Source of the DNA: CAWDDA01 sp963813345
Lineage (GTDB): Bacteria > Acidobacteriota > Blastocatellia > RBC074
DNA: 64,000 nt
Assembly (NCBI GenBank): GCA_963813345.1
Contig: CAWEYR010000027.1
Coordinates: forward strand, 50,493-114,492
Direction of reading: 5' to 3'
The notes beneath the pieces are model-generated. The model was not told the origin of the DNA, searched no databases, and was given only the letters and a program-made list of their open reading frames with translations. Shown one piece after another: positions 10,195-18,542 of this stretch (positions within the stretch are counted from its first letter, which is position 1; every line of letters starts with the position of its first letter). The position numbers were made by a program, and so were the translations under genes.

Positions 10195-11004
10195 CTAGCT
10201 CCGCGCCACAATAGCTATCTTGTGTTGCTCCGCCGCCGCCAGCGTGGCTTCGCGGTCAAAGAGCAATGTCTTGTCAGCAGTCAGAGACAGCGCGGTCACC
10301 CGGCACGCTCTCATTACCTCAACTGTCTCCAACCCGACCACAGGCACGTCAAACCGCATATCCTGATTCGGCTTTGCAACCTTGACTACGGTCAAAGGTC
10401 GGCCGCGTACGAGTTCTGATGCGCGCCTGATAGTCGCGTCAGTGCCCTCCATCGCTTCCAGCGCGACGACAGCCTGGTCCTTGACGACGATCGTTTGACC
10501 AAGATCAAGCCGCGCAAGTTCGCGCGCGACCTGCAGACCATACTCGATGTCGGCGGTCTCGTGCCGATTCGGCCTCCTTTTGGTCAATACTCCCTCACGC
10601 GCGATCAAGGGCTGAATGAACAGGGTGGAGTCGATCAGCGTGATCCCCTCAGATTGAAGTTCATCGGCTACGGCGCCGATCAGCGCATCAGTATTTCTAC
10701 GTCGAAGCCGAGTCAGCATCTTTGCCATTCTGAGATCGGGAAGAGCGTTTAACTTGAATATCTGAACATGCCTGACCTGCCCGGCCATGATCGCGGTGGT
10801 GACGCCCTGGCTTTTGAAAAACTTGATGAGTTTGCTGAGGTGGCCGACTGAGATCCATTCAATACTATGTGCGAGACGCGCGATGTCCGGGTCGGTCTCT
10901 TCCTTGATCGCTGCGACAGCCATCTCGACACCATCGCGACGCGCCCCTTCGAGCACTAGAAATGGGAACCGACCATTGCCCGCAATCAGACCATAACGAC
11001 TCAT
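10195..11004 (-). CDS. lpxI: UDP-2,3-diacylglucosamine pyrophosphatase LpxI (DUF1009)
   Basis: 269 residues with the N-terminal GLIAGNGRFPFLVLEGAR and the C-terminal catalytic-domain signatures of LpxI (VVKDQAVVALEAMEGTDA, and the KPNQDMRFDVPVVGLETVE stretch). LpxI cleaves UDP-2,3-diacylglucosamine to lipid X and UMP in lipid A synthesis, replacing LpxH. It is at the 3' end of the lpxD-fabZ-lpxA cluster, separated from lpxA by a palindromic element. The extended lpxA frame overlaps its first ~140 bp in another phase. Confidence 0.92.
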   Translation of the reverse strand: MSRYGLIAGNGRFPFLVLEGARRDGVEMAVAAIKEETDPDIARLAHSIEWISVGHLSKLIKFFKSQGVTTAIMAGQVRHVQIFKLNALPDLRMAKMLTRLRRRNTDALIGAVADELQSEGITLIDSTLFIQPLIAREGVLTKRRPNRHETADIEYGLQVARELARLDLGQTIVVKDQAVVALEAMEGTDATIRRASELVRGRPLTVVKVAKPNQDMRFDVPVVGLETVEVMRACRVTALSLTADKTLLFDREATLAAAEQHKIAIVARS

Positions 11005-12031
11005 AGTCCAGTGAACCTGGGAGCGCCATCACCGCGGAGCGGTGCGAGAACGTAGCCAGGGGTTGAGTCTTCGAAACCCCTGGATCGATTCCATTGACGA
11101 ATTGCATCCCGGAGGGATGCGAGAAAAGACGACGGCTTTGACCAGATCGTTTCTCGCATCCCTCTGGGATGCACTCTCTCTCACAATGCAACCAGGGGTT
11201 TCGAAGACTCAACCCCTGGCTACGATCTTGCTGCTTCACGCGCTCCCAGGCGCTAGTCACTTTGATCACTCCGCGCTGCGACGTTTCGATAAATCCGACC
11301 AGGTAATCGATCTCAGGCGAACCCACCATCTCTGCTTTGATGCGTTCAAGCGCCTGAGAGGTGTTGAGCTTTGAAGAGAGAAGCAGGTGGAACGCGTGAT
11401 GGATGAGCCGGATGCTTTCGTTCGAGAAGCCTTTGCGTCTCAGCCCGAGCGAGTTGGCTCCGTAACACTTTGCGTGATTGCCGACTGAGCGCGCAAACGG
11501 AAGCGCATCCTTGACCACTACGGAATAGCCGCCGACAAACGCATGCGTGCCGACGCGGCAGAACTGGTGCACACCCACGTAGGCACCGAGTGTTACGTGG
11601 TCTGCGATTTCTACATGCCCTGCAAGCGTGGCGCAGTTTGCAAAGATGCAATGTGACCCGACGCGACTGTCATGAGCAACATGCGACTGAGCCATAAAAA
11701 GATTGTCGTCTCCCACGGATGTCACGCCTCCGCCACCCTCAGTTCCTCGATGCATCGTTGTATATTCGCGGATGGTATTGCGCTCACCGATGACAAGACG
11801 ACTTCGCTCACCCTTGTATTTGAGGTCCTGAGGCGCCCCCCCAACATAAGCGAATGGAAAGAGGCGCGAATTGCGGCCGATTTCAGTTGGCCCTTCGATT
11901 ACGACATGCGCTCCGACATTGATGCCGCCGTGCAATACAACATCGTCACCGATGACGGCATACGGCCCGACACAAACGTCCGGCGCAAGTTCGGCGCGAG
12001 CACTCACGATGGCTGTCGGATGAATGCTCAC
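10865..12031 (-). CDS. lpxA: UDP-N-acetylglucosamine acyltransferase LpxA with repeat-derived C-terminal extension
   Basis: Left-handed beta-helix hexapeptide repeats fill about residues 1-190, with catalytic His120 in the HVAHD context, G-H-V nearby, and a helical tail to about residue 257 (DYLVGFIETSQRGVIK), the usual family end. The GTG start overlaps the fabZ stop as GTGA, indicating translational coupling. No stop follows. From residue 270 (11224) the frame enters a 175-bp palindromic element (DRSQGLSLRNPWL) and then runs out of phase into lpxI, giving 388 residues versus about 260. The extension is probably non-functional or removed. A stop lost through a base error is an alternative. 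Confidence 0.9.
   Translation of the reverse strand: MSIHPTAIVSARAELAPDVCVGPYAVIGDDVVLHGGINVGAHVVIEGPTEIGRNSRLFPFAYVGGAPQDLKYKGERSRLVIGERNTIREYTTMHRGTEGGGGVTSVGDDNLFMAQSHVAHDSRVGSHCIFANCATLAGHVEIADHVTLGAYVGVHQFCRVGTHAFVGGYSVVVKDALPFARSVGNHAKCYGANSLGLRRKGFSNESIRLIHHAFHLLLSSKLNTSQALERIKAEMVGSPEIDYLVGFIETSQRGVIKVTSAWERVKQQDRSQGLSLRNPWLHCERECIPEGCEKRSGQSRRLFSHPSGMQFVNGIDPGVSKTQPLATFSHRSAVMALPGSLDYESLWSDCGQWSVPISSARRGASRWCRDGCRSDQGRDRPGHRASRT
11028..11224. repeat. 175-bp palindromic element, family C, copy 1 (inside the lpxA reading frame)
   Basis: Arms 11051-11083 and 11192-11224 are reverse complements (each contains CCAGGGGTTGAGTCTTCG and AACCCCTGG). An inner inverted repeat, GCATCCC..GGGATGCGAGAAA, faces TTTCTCGCATCCC. 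A flank ATCACCGCGGAGCGGTG precedes it. A second copy is at 33403-33579. Nothing in it resembles a transposase gene or a target-site duplication. Confidence 0.9.
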
Positions 12032-12519
12032 TGACGTTCTTTCCTGCTCCTGTCGGTGAGAGCGGAGGCAATAATCGCTTCAGTCACTAGCTGTCCATCC
12101 ACTCGCGCTTCGCCACGCAGTTTCGCGTAACTCATCTTGTACTTGATCACCGAAACCTCGAGCCGAAGCTGGTCTCCGGGTCCTACAGGTCTTCTGAACT
12201 TTGCCTCTTCAATGCTGGTGAACAGGAGCAGCTTGTTTTCGCGATCCTTTACCTCACTAAAGAGCAGCACCGCGCCTGCCTGCGCCATGGCTTCAATAAT
12301 GATCACGCCCGGCACGATGGGAGCGCCCGGGAAATGGCCCTGAAAGAACGGCTCGTTGATCGTCACGTTCTTGATCGCCACGATCCGTTTGAGTGGTTCG
12401 ATTTCGACGATTCTGTCAATGAGCAGGAACGGGTAACGGTGCGGAATTATCGACTGGATCTCGTTGATGTCCATCATTCGTGTGTGTCCTACATTCGGGT
12501 GAGTCCTATTCTGGCTCAC
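12028..12519 (-). CDS. fabZ: 3-hydroxyacyl-ACP dehydratase FabZ
   Basis: 163 residues (possibly starting at internal Met16, 12474: MMDINEIQSIIPHRYPFLLID). The hotdog active site is intact: PHRYPFLLID and HFPGAPIVPGVIIIEAMAQAG, with catalytic His in HFPG and Glu in EAMAQ. It dehydrates 3-hydroxyacyl-ACP in fatty-acid elongation and sits here between lpxD and lpxA, which compete for the same 3-hydroxyacyl-ACP pool. It overlaps lpxD by 14 bp and lpxA by 4 bp. Confidence 0.95.
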   Translation of the reverse strand: MSQNRTHPNVGHTRMMDINEIQSIIPHRYPFLLIDRIVEIEPLKRIVAIKNVTINEPFFQGHFPGAPIVPGVIIIEAMAQAGAVLLFSEVKDRENKLLLFTSIEEAKFRRPVGPGDQLRLEVSVIKYKMSYAKLRGEARVDGQLVTEAIIASALTDRSRKERQ

Positions 12520-13585
12520 TTACGGAAGCAGTGATTCTCTCCAGTTTCTTCAACCGTTCAAAGAGTTCAGGTAAACGGGCGTAGAGCGACTGAGCTCGTC
12601 GCCATTTTTGATAATCCATGGCCGGCATCATTCCGCCCATCAATCTACCCGGTTCGACACTCTTGGTCACGCCTGTACGAGCGGTAATGATTGCGCGATC
12701 GCCGATAGTTATATGCTGATTTGTGCCGATTTGACCTGCGATGATGCAGTTTCGGCCAACTGTCGTGCCCCCGGAGAAGCCTGCGAGGGCTGCGACAACT
12801 GTATCCTCGCCGATGTCACAATTGTGACCTACCTGGATCAGATTATCGAACTTGACTCCCCGCCGGATGCGAGTCTCGCCAAATCCTCCGCGATCGATGC
12901 AGCAATTGGCTCCGATCTCGACGTCGTCCTCAATGATTACGCGGCCAACCTGCCAGAGCTTGAACTGCCGGCCTTCATCATCAGCAACGAAGCTGAAGCC
13001 ATCGGCTCCGATCACCGTGCCGCTGTGAATCCGGCAGCGTTTTCCTATTTCGGTTGCATCGTAAATCGTCACATTGCCAAAGACGGTCGTGTCATCGTCC
13101 ACGATAACGCGATCTCCAATTACGACTCCTGGATGCAGCGTTACTCTGTCACCGATTCGCGATTCAGACCCGATCGTGACCCGAGGGTGGATCGAACAAT
13201 CGGCCCCATAGCTCGATCCCGCGCCAATCGCGAGCTCCGGACTGACTCCTCGAGGGCTATAGTCTTTACGATGAAATACATCGATCGCGCGAGCGAAGGC
13301 GAGTTTCGGGTTCGCAGAAACGAGCAGCGTGAACCCGCTGAGTGCATCGATTTCGGCGATTTTATGATTGACGATGATTGCCGTGCCCGGAGTCGAGATT
13401 GCGTCGTCGACTCTCGGCGTGTCGGCAACGAACGTGATCTCTCCCGAGCGTGCATTCCCTAGTGGAGCCACACCCGTGATTTCGAGGTCCGGGTTACCGC
13501 GTAGTTCACATTGAATGCGCTCTGGCAAGGTCTGCTGATCGCATAGATGGAGAATGAAATCCAGGGGGTTCGCATTCAACCACAA
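12506..13585 (-). CDS. lpxD: UDP-3-O-(3-hydroxyacyl)glucosamine N-acyltransferase LpxD
   Basis: About 350 residues: an N-terminal uridine-binding domain (ELRGNPDLEITGVAPLGNA), many hexapeptide repeats, the catalytic His region (FDNLIQVGHNCDIGEDTVVAALAGF spans it), and a C-terminal helix (YQKWRRAQSLYARLPEL). It N-acylates the lipid A precursor. The start is uncertain. The open frame begins with a TTG inside a palindromic element, giving an atypical N-terminus. A family-like start (MRSADLA, then ERIQCELRG) would begin at ATG 13544 if one base near 13527 is an indel. Confidence 0.93.
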   Translation of the reverse strand: MWLNANPLDFILHLCDQQTLPERIQCELRGNPDLEITGVAPLGNARSGEITFVADTPRVDDAISTPGTAIIVNHKIAEIDALSGFTLLVSANPKLAFARAIDVFHRKDYSPRGVSPELAIGAGSSYGADCSIHPRVTIGSESRIGDRVTLHPGVVIGDRVIVDDDTTVFGNVTIYDATEIGKRCRIHSGTVIGADGFSFVADDEGRQFKLWQVGRVIIEDDVEIGANCCIDRGGFGETRIRRGVKFDNLIQVGHNCDIGEDTVVAALAGFSGGTTVGRNCIIAGQIGTNQHITIGDRAIITARTGVTKSVEPGRLMGGMMPAMDYQKWRRAQSLYARLPELFERLKKLERITASVSEPE

Positions 13586-13654
13586 GCTAAAAGCTTGAAC
13601 TCAAACTGACAGTTTGAGTTCAAGCTTTAGCTTGGTTGAATGCGAACCCCTGGG
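13561..13654. repeat. Palindromic element, family D (CAAGCTAAAGCTTGAAC type)
   Basis: Left arm 13561-13606 and right arm 13610-13654 are near-perfect reverse complements (CCAGGGGTTCGCATTCAACC ... AAGCTTGAACTCAAACTG), separated by only about three bases. It would form a very long cruciform. It covers the annotated 5' end of lpxD and part of the lpxD-ompH gap. A shorter relative is at 63921-63979. Confidence 0.88.
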
Positions 13655-13726
13655 CCAAAAGGCACGAGCGGCACATGCGATTGCCTTGTGCCGCCCGAGC
13701 TTTTGCTTCTCACTGTTTCTGGAACC

Positions 13727-14365
13727 TTACTTCTTCGAAGTTGTCGGTGCCGGTCCCGCAGAAGGACTCGTCTTGTTGTACTCCTTCATGAAGTCATCGG
13801 TGATGTTTGTTGCCTGCGACGCAAAGAGAACAAGTCCTCCCTGCTGCAAAGCACCACCCTCAAACACCATGACGATTCCGCGCTGCTGACAATACGATTC
13901 AAGATACTTGAGAATCTTTTCCTGAACGGGTTGCCCGACTTCCTGAAAACGACGCTTCGCCAGCTCGTCCGTATCTTCGGCAAGCCGTTTCAACTGTTTG
14001 TCCTTGTCGGTCGCTTCATCAACCCACTGCTGCCTGACCGCGGGCTGCACCGTGCCACCCTGGGTCTTGATCTGGTTGTTCAGATTCTCAATCCGGTCGC
14101 GAAGCGCCTGAATCTCTTTGTTCTTTGGCTCGAACTCGCTGTTCAGCGAATCGAGCTTGGCTTTCATCTCGCCAATTCCCTCACGGAAAGCGCCAAAGAA
14201 AACAATTGCTACCTTCCCCTCAGCGCCGGTTCCGCCCGTCGGTGCAGCAGCTCCCGGAGTGGAAGTGGCAGGAGCGTTCGTACGTGGCGGCGGAGCGGGT
14301 GTCTGGGCCAGAGCGACCGCAGACAACAAACCGCACAATACCAGGGCGCCAGAAAATCTCTTCAT
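13727..14365 (-). CDS. OmpH/Skp family periplasmic chaperone
   Basis: Start chosen at ATG 14365 (MKRFSGALVLCGLLSAVALA), 9 bases after GAGGAG; two upstream in-frame ATGs are too close to it. A signal peptide is followed by a low-complexity Pro/Ala/Thr linker and then a long coiled-coil (REGIGEMKAKLDSLNSEFEP...) with the Skp C-terminal beta segment (GIVMVFEGGALQQGG). It holds unfolded outer-membrane proteins for BamA. It is tandem with a paralogue and bamA upstream. Confidence 0.88.
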   Translation of the reverse strand: MKRFSGALVLCGLLSAVALAQTPAPPPRTNAPATSTPGAAAPTGGTGAEGKVAIVFFGAFREGIGEMKAKLDSLNSEFEPKNKEIQALRDRIENLNNQIKTQGGTVQPAVRQQWVDEATDKDKQLKRLAEDTDELAKRRFQEVGQPVQEKILKYLESYCQQRGIVMVFEGGALQQGGLVLFASQATNITDDFMKEYNKTSPSAGPAPTTSKK

Positions 14366-14474
14366 TAGTTTCATACTCCTCACAGTTTCTTACGTGAACC
14401 CAAGCAAAATATTATGACTTACACTCTCGATCTGATCAAGCACGCTCAATTCGCGCCGAACAGATCGAGCGCAT

Positions 14475-15159
14475 CTAGGGACGTCGAGGCTGCCCGCCAG
14501 GCTGCGGATTGGTTGCCGCAGGTTTTGTTGCCGGAGTTGTAGCCGGCGCATTGGCCGTCGGAGCGGCTCCAGGCGGGTTCGCCTTGTTGTACTCCTTGAC
14601 GAAATCAACGGTGATATTGGCAGCTGGTGCTGCATACAACGCCGAGCCCGTCTCCTGCAGTCGACCGACGTCGAAGACGTGGGTGATATTATGTTTCTGG
14701 CAGTACTTCTCGAGAAACGCGCTGATCTTCTCGAGAACCGGCATCGTCTCTTCATTCTCACGCCTCTTGGCAGCCTCCTGAGAGTCTTCAGCCTTGCGCT
14801 TGTAATCTCTCTTTAGGCCCTCGATCTCTCCTGCAAGCTTCTGTGCCTGCTGAGGCGTAAGATTCTTGTTCTCGCTGAGCACCTTCTCTTTGCTCTCAAT
14901 CGAGTTCTGCATTGAATCGAGCTCAGTGGCACGCGGAGCGAACTCGGCCTGCAGCTTCTGGTACCTCTGCTTGAGCTCCTGGATCTCTTCTCTCAAAGCA
15001 AGATAGCTAAGCAGTGCAACCTTGGTCTTCAGAGCGCCCGCCGCCGGTTGTGCGGACTGCGCCGCCGGCGTAGAAGGTGTCTGACCAAATGTCAGCGTCG
15101 CGGTAAGTGCCACGGCAAGTGTCACGGCGACTGTAATCAAAAACCGTTTCCAATTTCAT
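14475..15159 (-). CDS. OmpH/Skp family periplasmic chaperone, paralogue
   Basis: Same architecture as the next gene downstream: signal peptide (TVAVTLAVALTATLTFGQ), Ala/Pro linker, coiled coil (REEIQELKQRYQKLQAEFAP) and ITHVFDVGRLQETG at the strand. ATG at 15159 gives MKLE, but one base in the AAA run near 15146 must be removed to join the signal peptide, so this is another homopolymer indel. A C-terminal Pro/Ala-rich tail ends in GGQPRRP. Probable substrate chaperone for BamA; the tandem paralogues may divide clients. Confidence 0.85.
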
Positions 15160-15227
15160 GTTGAACAAATTCTCCATCAAAACTTTAGAGGCACGTCTGC
15201 TGTCCCTCTAAGCGATATTAAGAGTCA

Positions 15228-18222
15228 TCAAAAAGTCCGTCCTATGCTGAAACGAACCACAGTCCTGCGCTCAACATAGAAGACCGTCGGATCGTTGGGA
15301 TCAGTCTTTGCATTCGGGTTGTATGCAAAGATCAACCGGAACGGCACATTGATGACCGGCATCTGCACGCGGAACTCGAGTCCGACAGACGCCCGCAATT
15401 GTCTTAAGAACGCAGCGTTGCCTTGCGACGTGCGAACGATGTCATAGCGTCTCGATTCTCCCTGCAAGAAGATTTGTCGATAACCGATTGGACTCCCATT
15501 TAGATCGGTCGGTGCACTTGCGAGCTCATCCGGAGTCGCCTCGCGCCCGGCAGGATTGAGCGTTACACCGCCAGGAGTCAGAAGCTGCGATAAAAAGTTC
15601 GTCGTCACCAGCTGATTCTCATAATTGTTTATATTGACCGACGTTCCGACGTCTCCAAAAGCGGCAACGGACAATGGTCCGATGATCGGAACTCGATATT
15701 CGAGGTTGAGGAGCAACTGCGTGTCTCCACCAATCGGCGTAAAGAAGATGCCACCGCTCTGGACATTGCAATTCGCCGGAATCGGGACCGCAGCGCATGC
15801 ACCCTCGGGCGCGTCAAATGTGTAACGACGCAGCACACTTGGAGCCACCGTGCCGGTCGGCGCTGGAGTGAGCGTACCCGCCGAGTCAGCGACATGAGGC
15901 GTAACATTGCGAGTCGAGAGGAACGTCGCCGTCGGAACTGCAGGACTGATGGATCTCACGTTGTAACCGCGAATCGTATCCTCACCGCCGATGAAGTATC
16001 GCTCGTAGACCGGAATCCCGCCTACAAAGGATAACGACTGTGTATCAACCGGAGTTCCAAATGCGCGAATATGCCCGGCCATGAAACGCATTCCAAACAC
16101 GTGCGGATGCTCCGTCCGCGTCCTGAAGACCGGCTTGAACCATTTGTACTCGATCGATGGCGAAAAGGTGCTCACATCGCCGCCAAGAAAGCTGCCCGCG
16201 AGTGAGAAACCCAGAAAGAGGCTACTGCCACGCGTTGGATCAATCGAAGCATTGAGCGAATTGAAATAGAGCGATGGCGTGATACGGCTGGTGATAATTC
16301 GCGGCTGTGAATACGTGACCGGAATATCGTTCGCCGGGTTATCGTCCCGGTTAACATCCGGGTCCGCGATGCTGTTTCCCGTAAGCGAGTACGAAAGACC
16401 GAGCCGCGATAACCCTGCAAACCTGCGGAATCTTCCGCCGGTGAAGAGTGCCATCGGAGACGACAGGCTGACGGTTCCTCCCGCTGTGCTCTGCGTGAAG
16501 AGAGTCGCCGCATCGACACTCGAAAGACCAAAGACGCTTGACTGCAACAGAGTCCCGGCATTCGCCGCGTTGAAACCAGACCCGATAAACTGATACTTCT
16601 GTGCAAAGAGCTGGAAACCGAGACTCACGGGTTTACCCAGAAAATAGGGTTCGGTAAATCCTATCATCGCGTACAGCTGACGGTTTCCTCCCGAAAGCGC
16701 GAAGCTCAGAGTCTCTCCATAACCCAGGAGGTTATTCGTCGAGTACTCAATCCCGAAAAAGCTGCCCGCGTATCCCGAGACTCCGCCATTGAGCTGTATC
16801 TGTTGCCGGCCTTTCTCTTTCACCTGAAGGTCGATATCGACGGTCTGATCACGCTCATTCGTTCGAGTAATGGCATCCTTCTCTTTGACTTCTTCGAAAA
16901 GTCCAAGCTGATTCAAACGCAGAATCGAAAGGTCCCAGTATTTCTTGTTGTAAGGATCGCCTTCATTCAAAAGTACCTCGCGACGCATAACCCTATCGCG
17001 CGTGTTCGAATTTCCCACAAATTCGAGCCGGCGCAGCGTGAACTGTTTACCCTCATCCACTTCGAGCGTCACCTCGACCTCGCCCTCTTCCGCGTCGATG
17101 TCCTTATAGCTTGTCGGAACAAAATCAGTGCTGGCCTGGATGTAGCCTCGCTCGCCATAAATATCCTTGACGCCCTTGTAGACGCCTTCCTGGATCGTTT
17201 TTGCGTTAGCGTACTCACCCACCCTGAGCCCGGAAACAGCGGTCACGAGGCCCGGCTGAAAGACAGTGACGCCCTTTTCGTCGATCTTCGAAATCTTGTA
17301 TCGACGTCCAACTTCGATCGGAATCGTAAGCTTGAGACCAGGTCCTTTTTTCTTCAGTCCGGGAAGCGGAATTCCGGCCGAGACGTTGCCAGCCGGCTCA
17401 ATTTGAGGCTCTCCGATCTTTGCCTGAATGTAACCTTTCTGGCCGAGATAGAACCGAACGCGTTCCAAATCATCAAGCAGTTTATCGCGGTGATAGATGT
17501 CCTTGGAGGTGAACGATGTCATCAGCCCGGCTTCCTTGACGAGCTTCATCGCCCCTCTCAGGCGTTTTTCGGAGAACACATTGCGATCGGTGACAAAGTC
17601 GATCTCCTTGACGCGAACGCGCGGCCCTTCCTCGATGTCGAATATCAGGGCCACAGCTGATGCTGAGATCTCTTCGACTTCGAGCTCGACCTTGGCTTCG
17701 GGATGACCTTTTTCGCCAAGCAACTCTCGCAACACGATACGGGCGGCGTTGACCTTTGCCGGATCAAGTTGAGAATCCTTGCTCACCTGCACCCGGCGCT
17801 CTTTGAACCGCTCGAGGATCTCGCTCTCGGTCGCCGATTTGAGGCCGCGATAGTCCATAGCACGAATCATCGGATACTCGCGCACCTCGAAGATCAGCAC
17901 TTTGCCGCCACGCTGCTCCATCATCGAGGAGAATCCGCGTCCTCAATGGGTCAAACCACCCCTGAGTAAGGATCGATTCCAGATCGCGTCTCGCGAGGTC
18001 GGCATTGTAGCGGTCTCCAGGCTTGCTTTGAACGTAATAGAGAATCGATTCCTTTGGAATCCGGCGGTTGCCACGAATCTCGACATCATCAATGACAGCG
18101 TCCTGCCCGGCAGGCGGATCCTGGCTGAAGCCAGCGAACGCGATCTGACTAAGCGACACGAAAAGGCAAATGAAGAGCGATTGTATGTAAAGACTTGCCT
18201 TCAAACCTCTACGTCTGGGCAT
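15228..18222 (-). CDS. bamA: Outer membrane assembly factor BamA, one frameshift
   Basis: ATG 18222 follows a GGGGGATG Shine-Dalgarno and opens a signal peptide (LFICLFVSLSQIAFA). POTRA repeats follow (VEIRGNRRIPKESI; FVGNSNTRDRVMRREVLLNEGD), then an Omp85 barrel ending in a terminal Phe (VVRFSIGRTF). A one-base indel near 17925, inside the first POTRA, separates the first ~100 residues from the remaining 898. Total about 998 residues, longer than E. coli BamA, with extended loops in the barrel. It folds and inserts outer-membrane proteins. An essential gene with a frameshift argues for sequence error. Confidence 0.94.
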
Positions 18223-18426
18223 GAAACATCCCCCGTTTAACGGTATCTTGCTGGCTTGTTCTACGTCTGGAATATGAACGGCCGCCAGGATCAAAATTGC
18301 AGTCCCTTTTAAGTGGACCGGATATTATAAGCTATCAACCCGGCGCGCGATAGTCTCACCCCTCTCTTGCGGGAGGAACGTTGTGAGAATGTTGACGGTG
18401 CACGGTATGTGGGGGTAATGAGGACC

Positions 18427-18542
18427 GGTGCCAGTGGTCAGTCGACTCAGTGGTCAGGGGTCAGGGACCAGTGGATCAGCTGATTAGTGGTCACTAATCA
18501 GCTAAGTCAACTGAGCTACTGACCACTGACCACTGACCCACT
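18427..18542. repeat. GTCAGTGGTCAG / CTGACCACTGAC inverted simple repeat
   Basis: Low-complexity units of GTGGTCAG(GG) on the left and their reverse complement on the right (CTGACCACTGACCACTGACC), with an inner inverted pair CAGCTGATTAGTGG / CCACTAATCAGCT-like. It lies between the clpC stop and the bamA promoter. Related tracts occur at 21656-21845. Confidence 0.75.

Noticed and set aside
12608..13462. 284-codon plus-strand frame opposite lpxD
   Set aside because: Hexapeptide repeats on the minus strand create long stop-free antisense frames. The product is Asp/Ala-rich and unlike any family.
16803..17660. 285-codon plus-strand frame opposite bamA
   Set aside because: Antisense to the POTRA/barrel coding sequence; no ribosome-binding site and no known fold.
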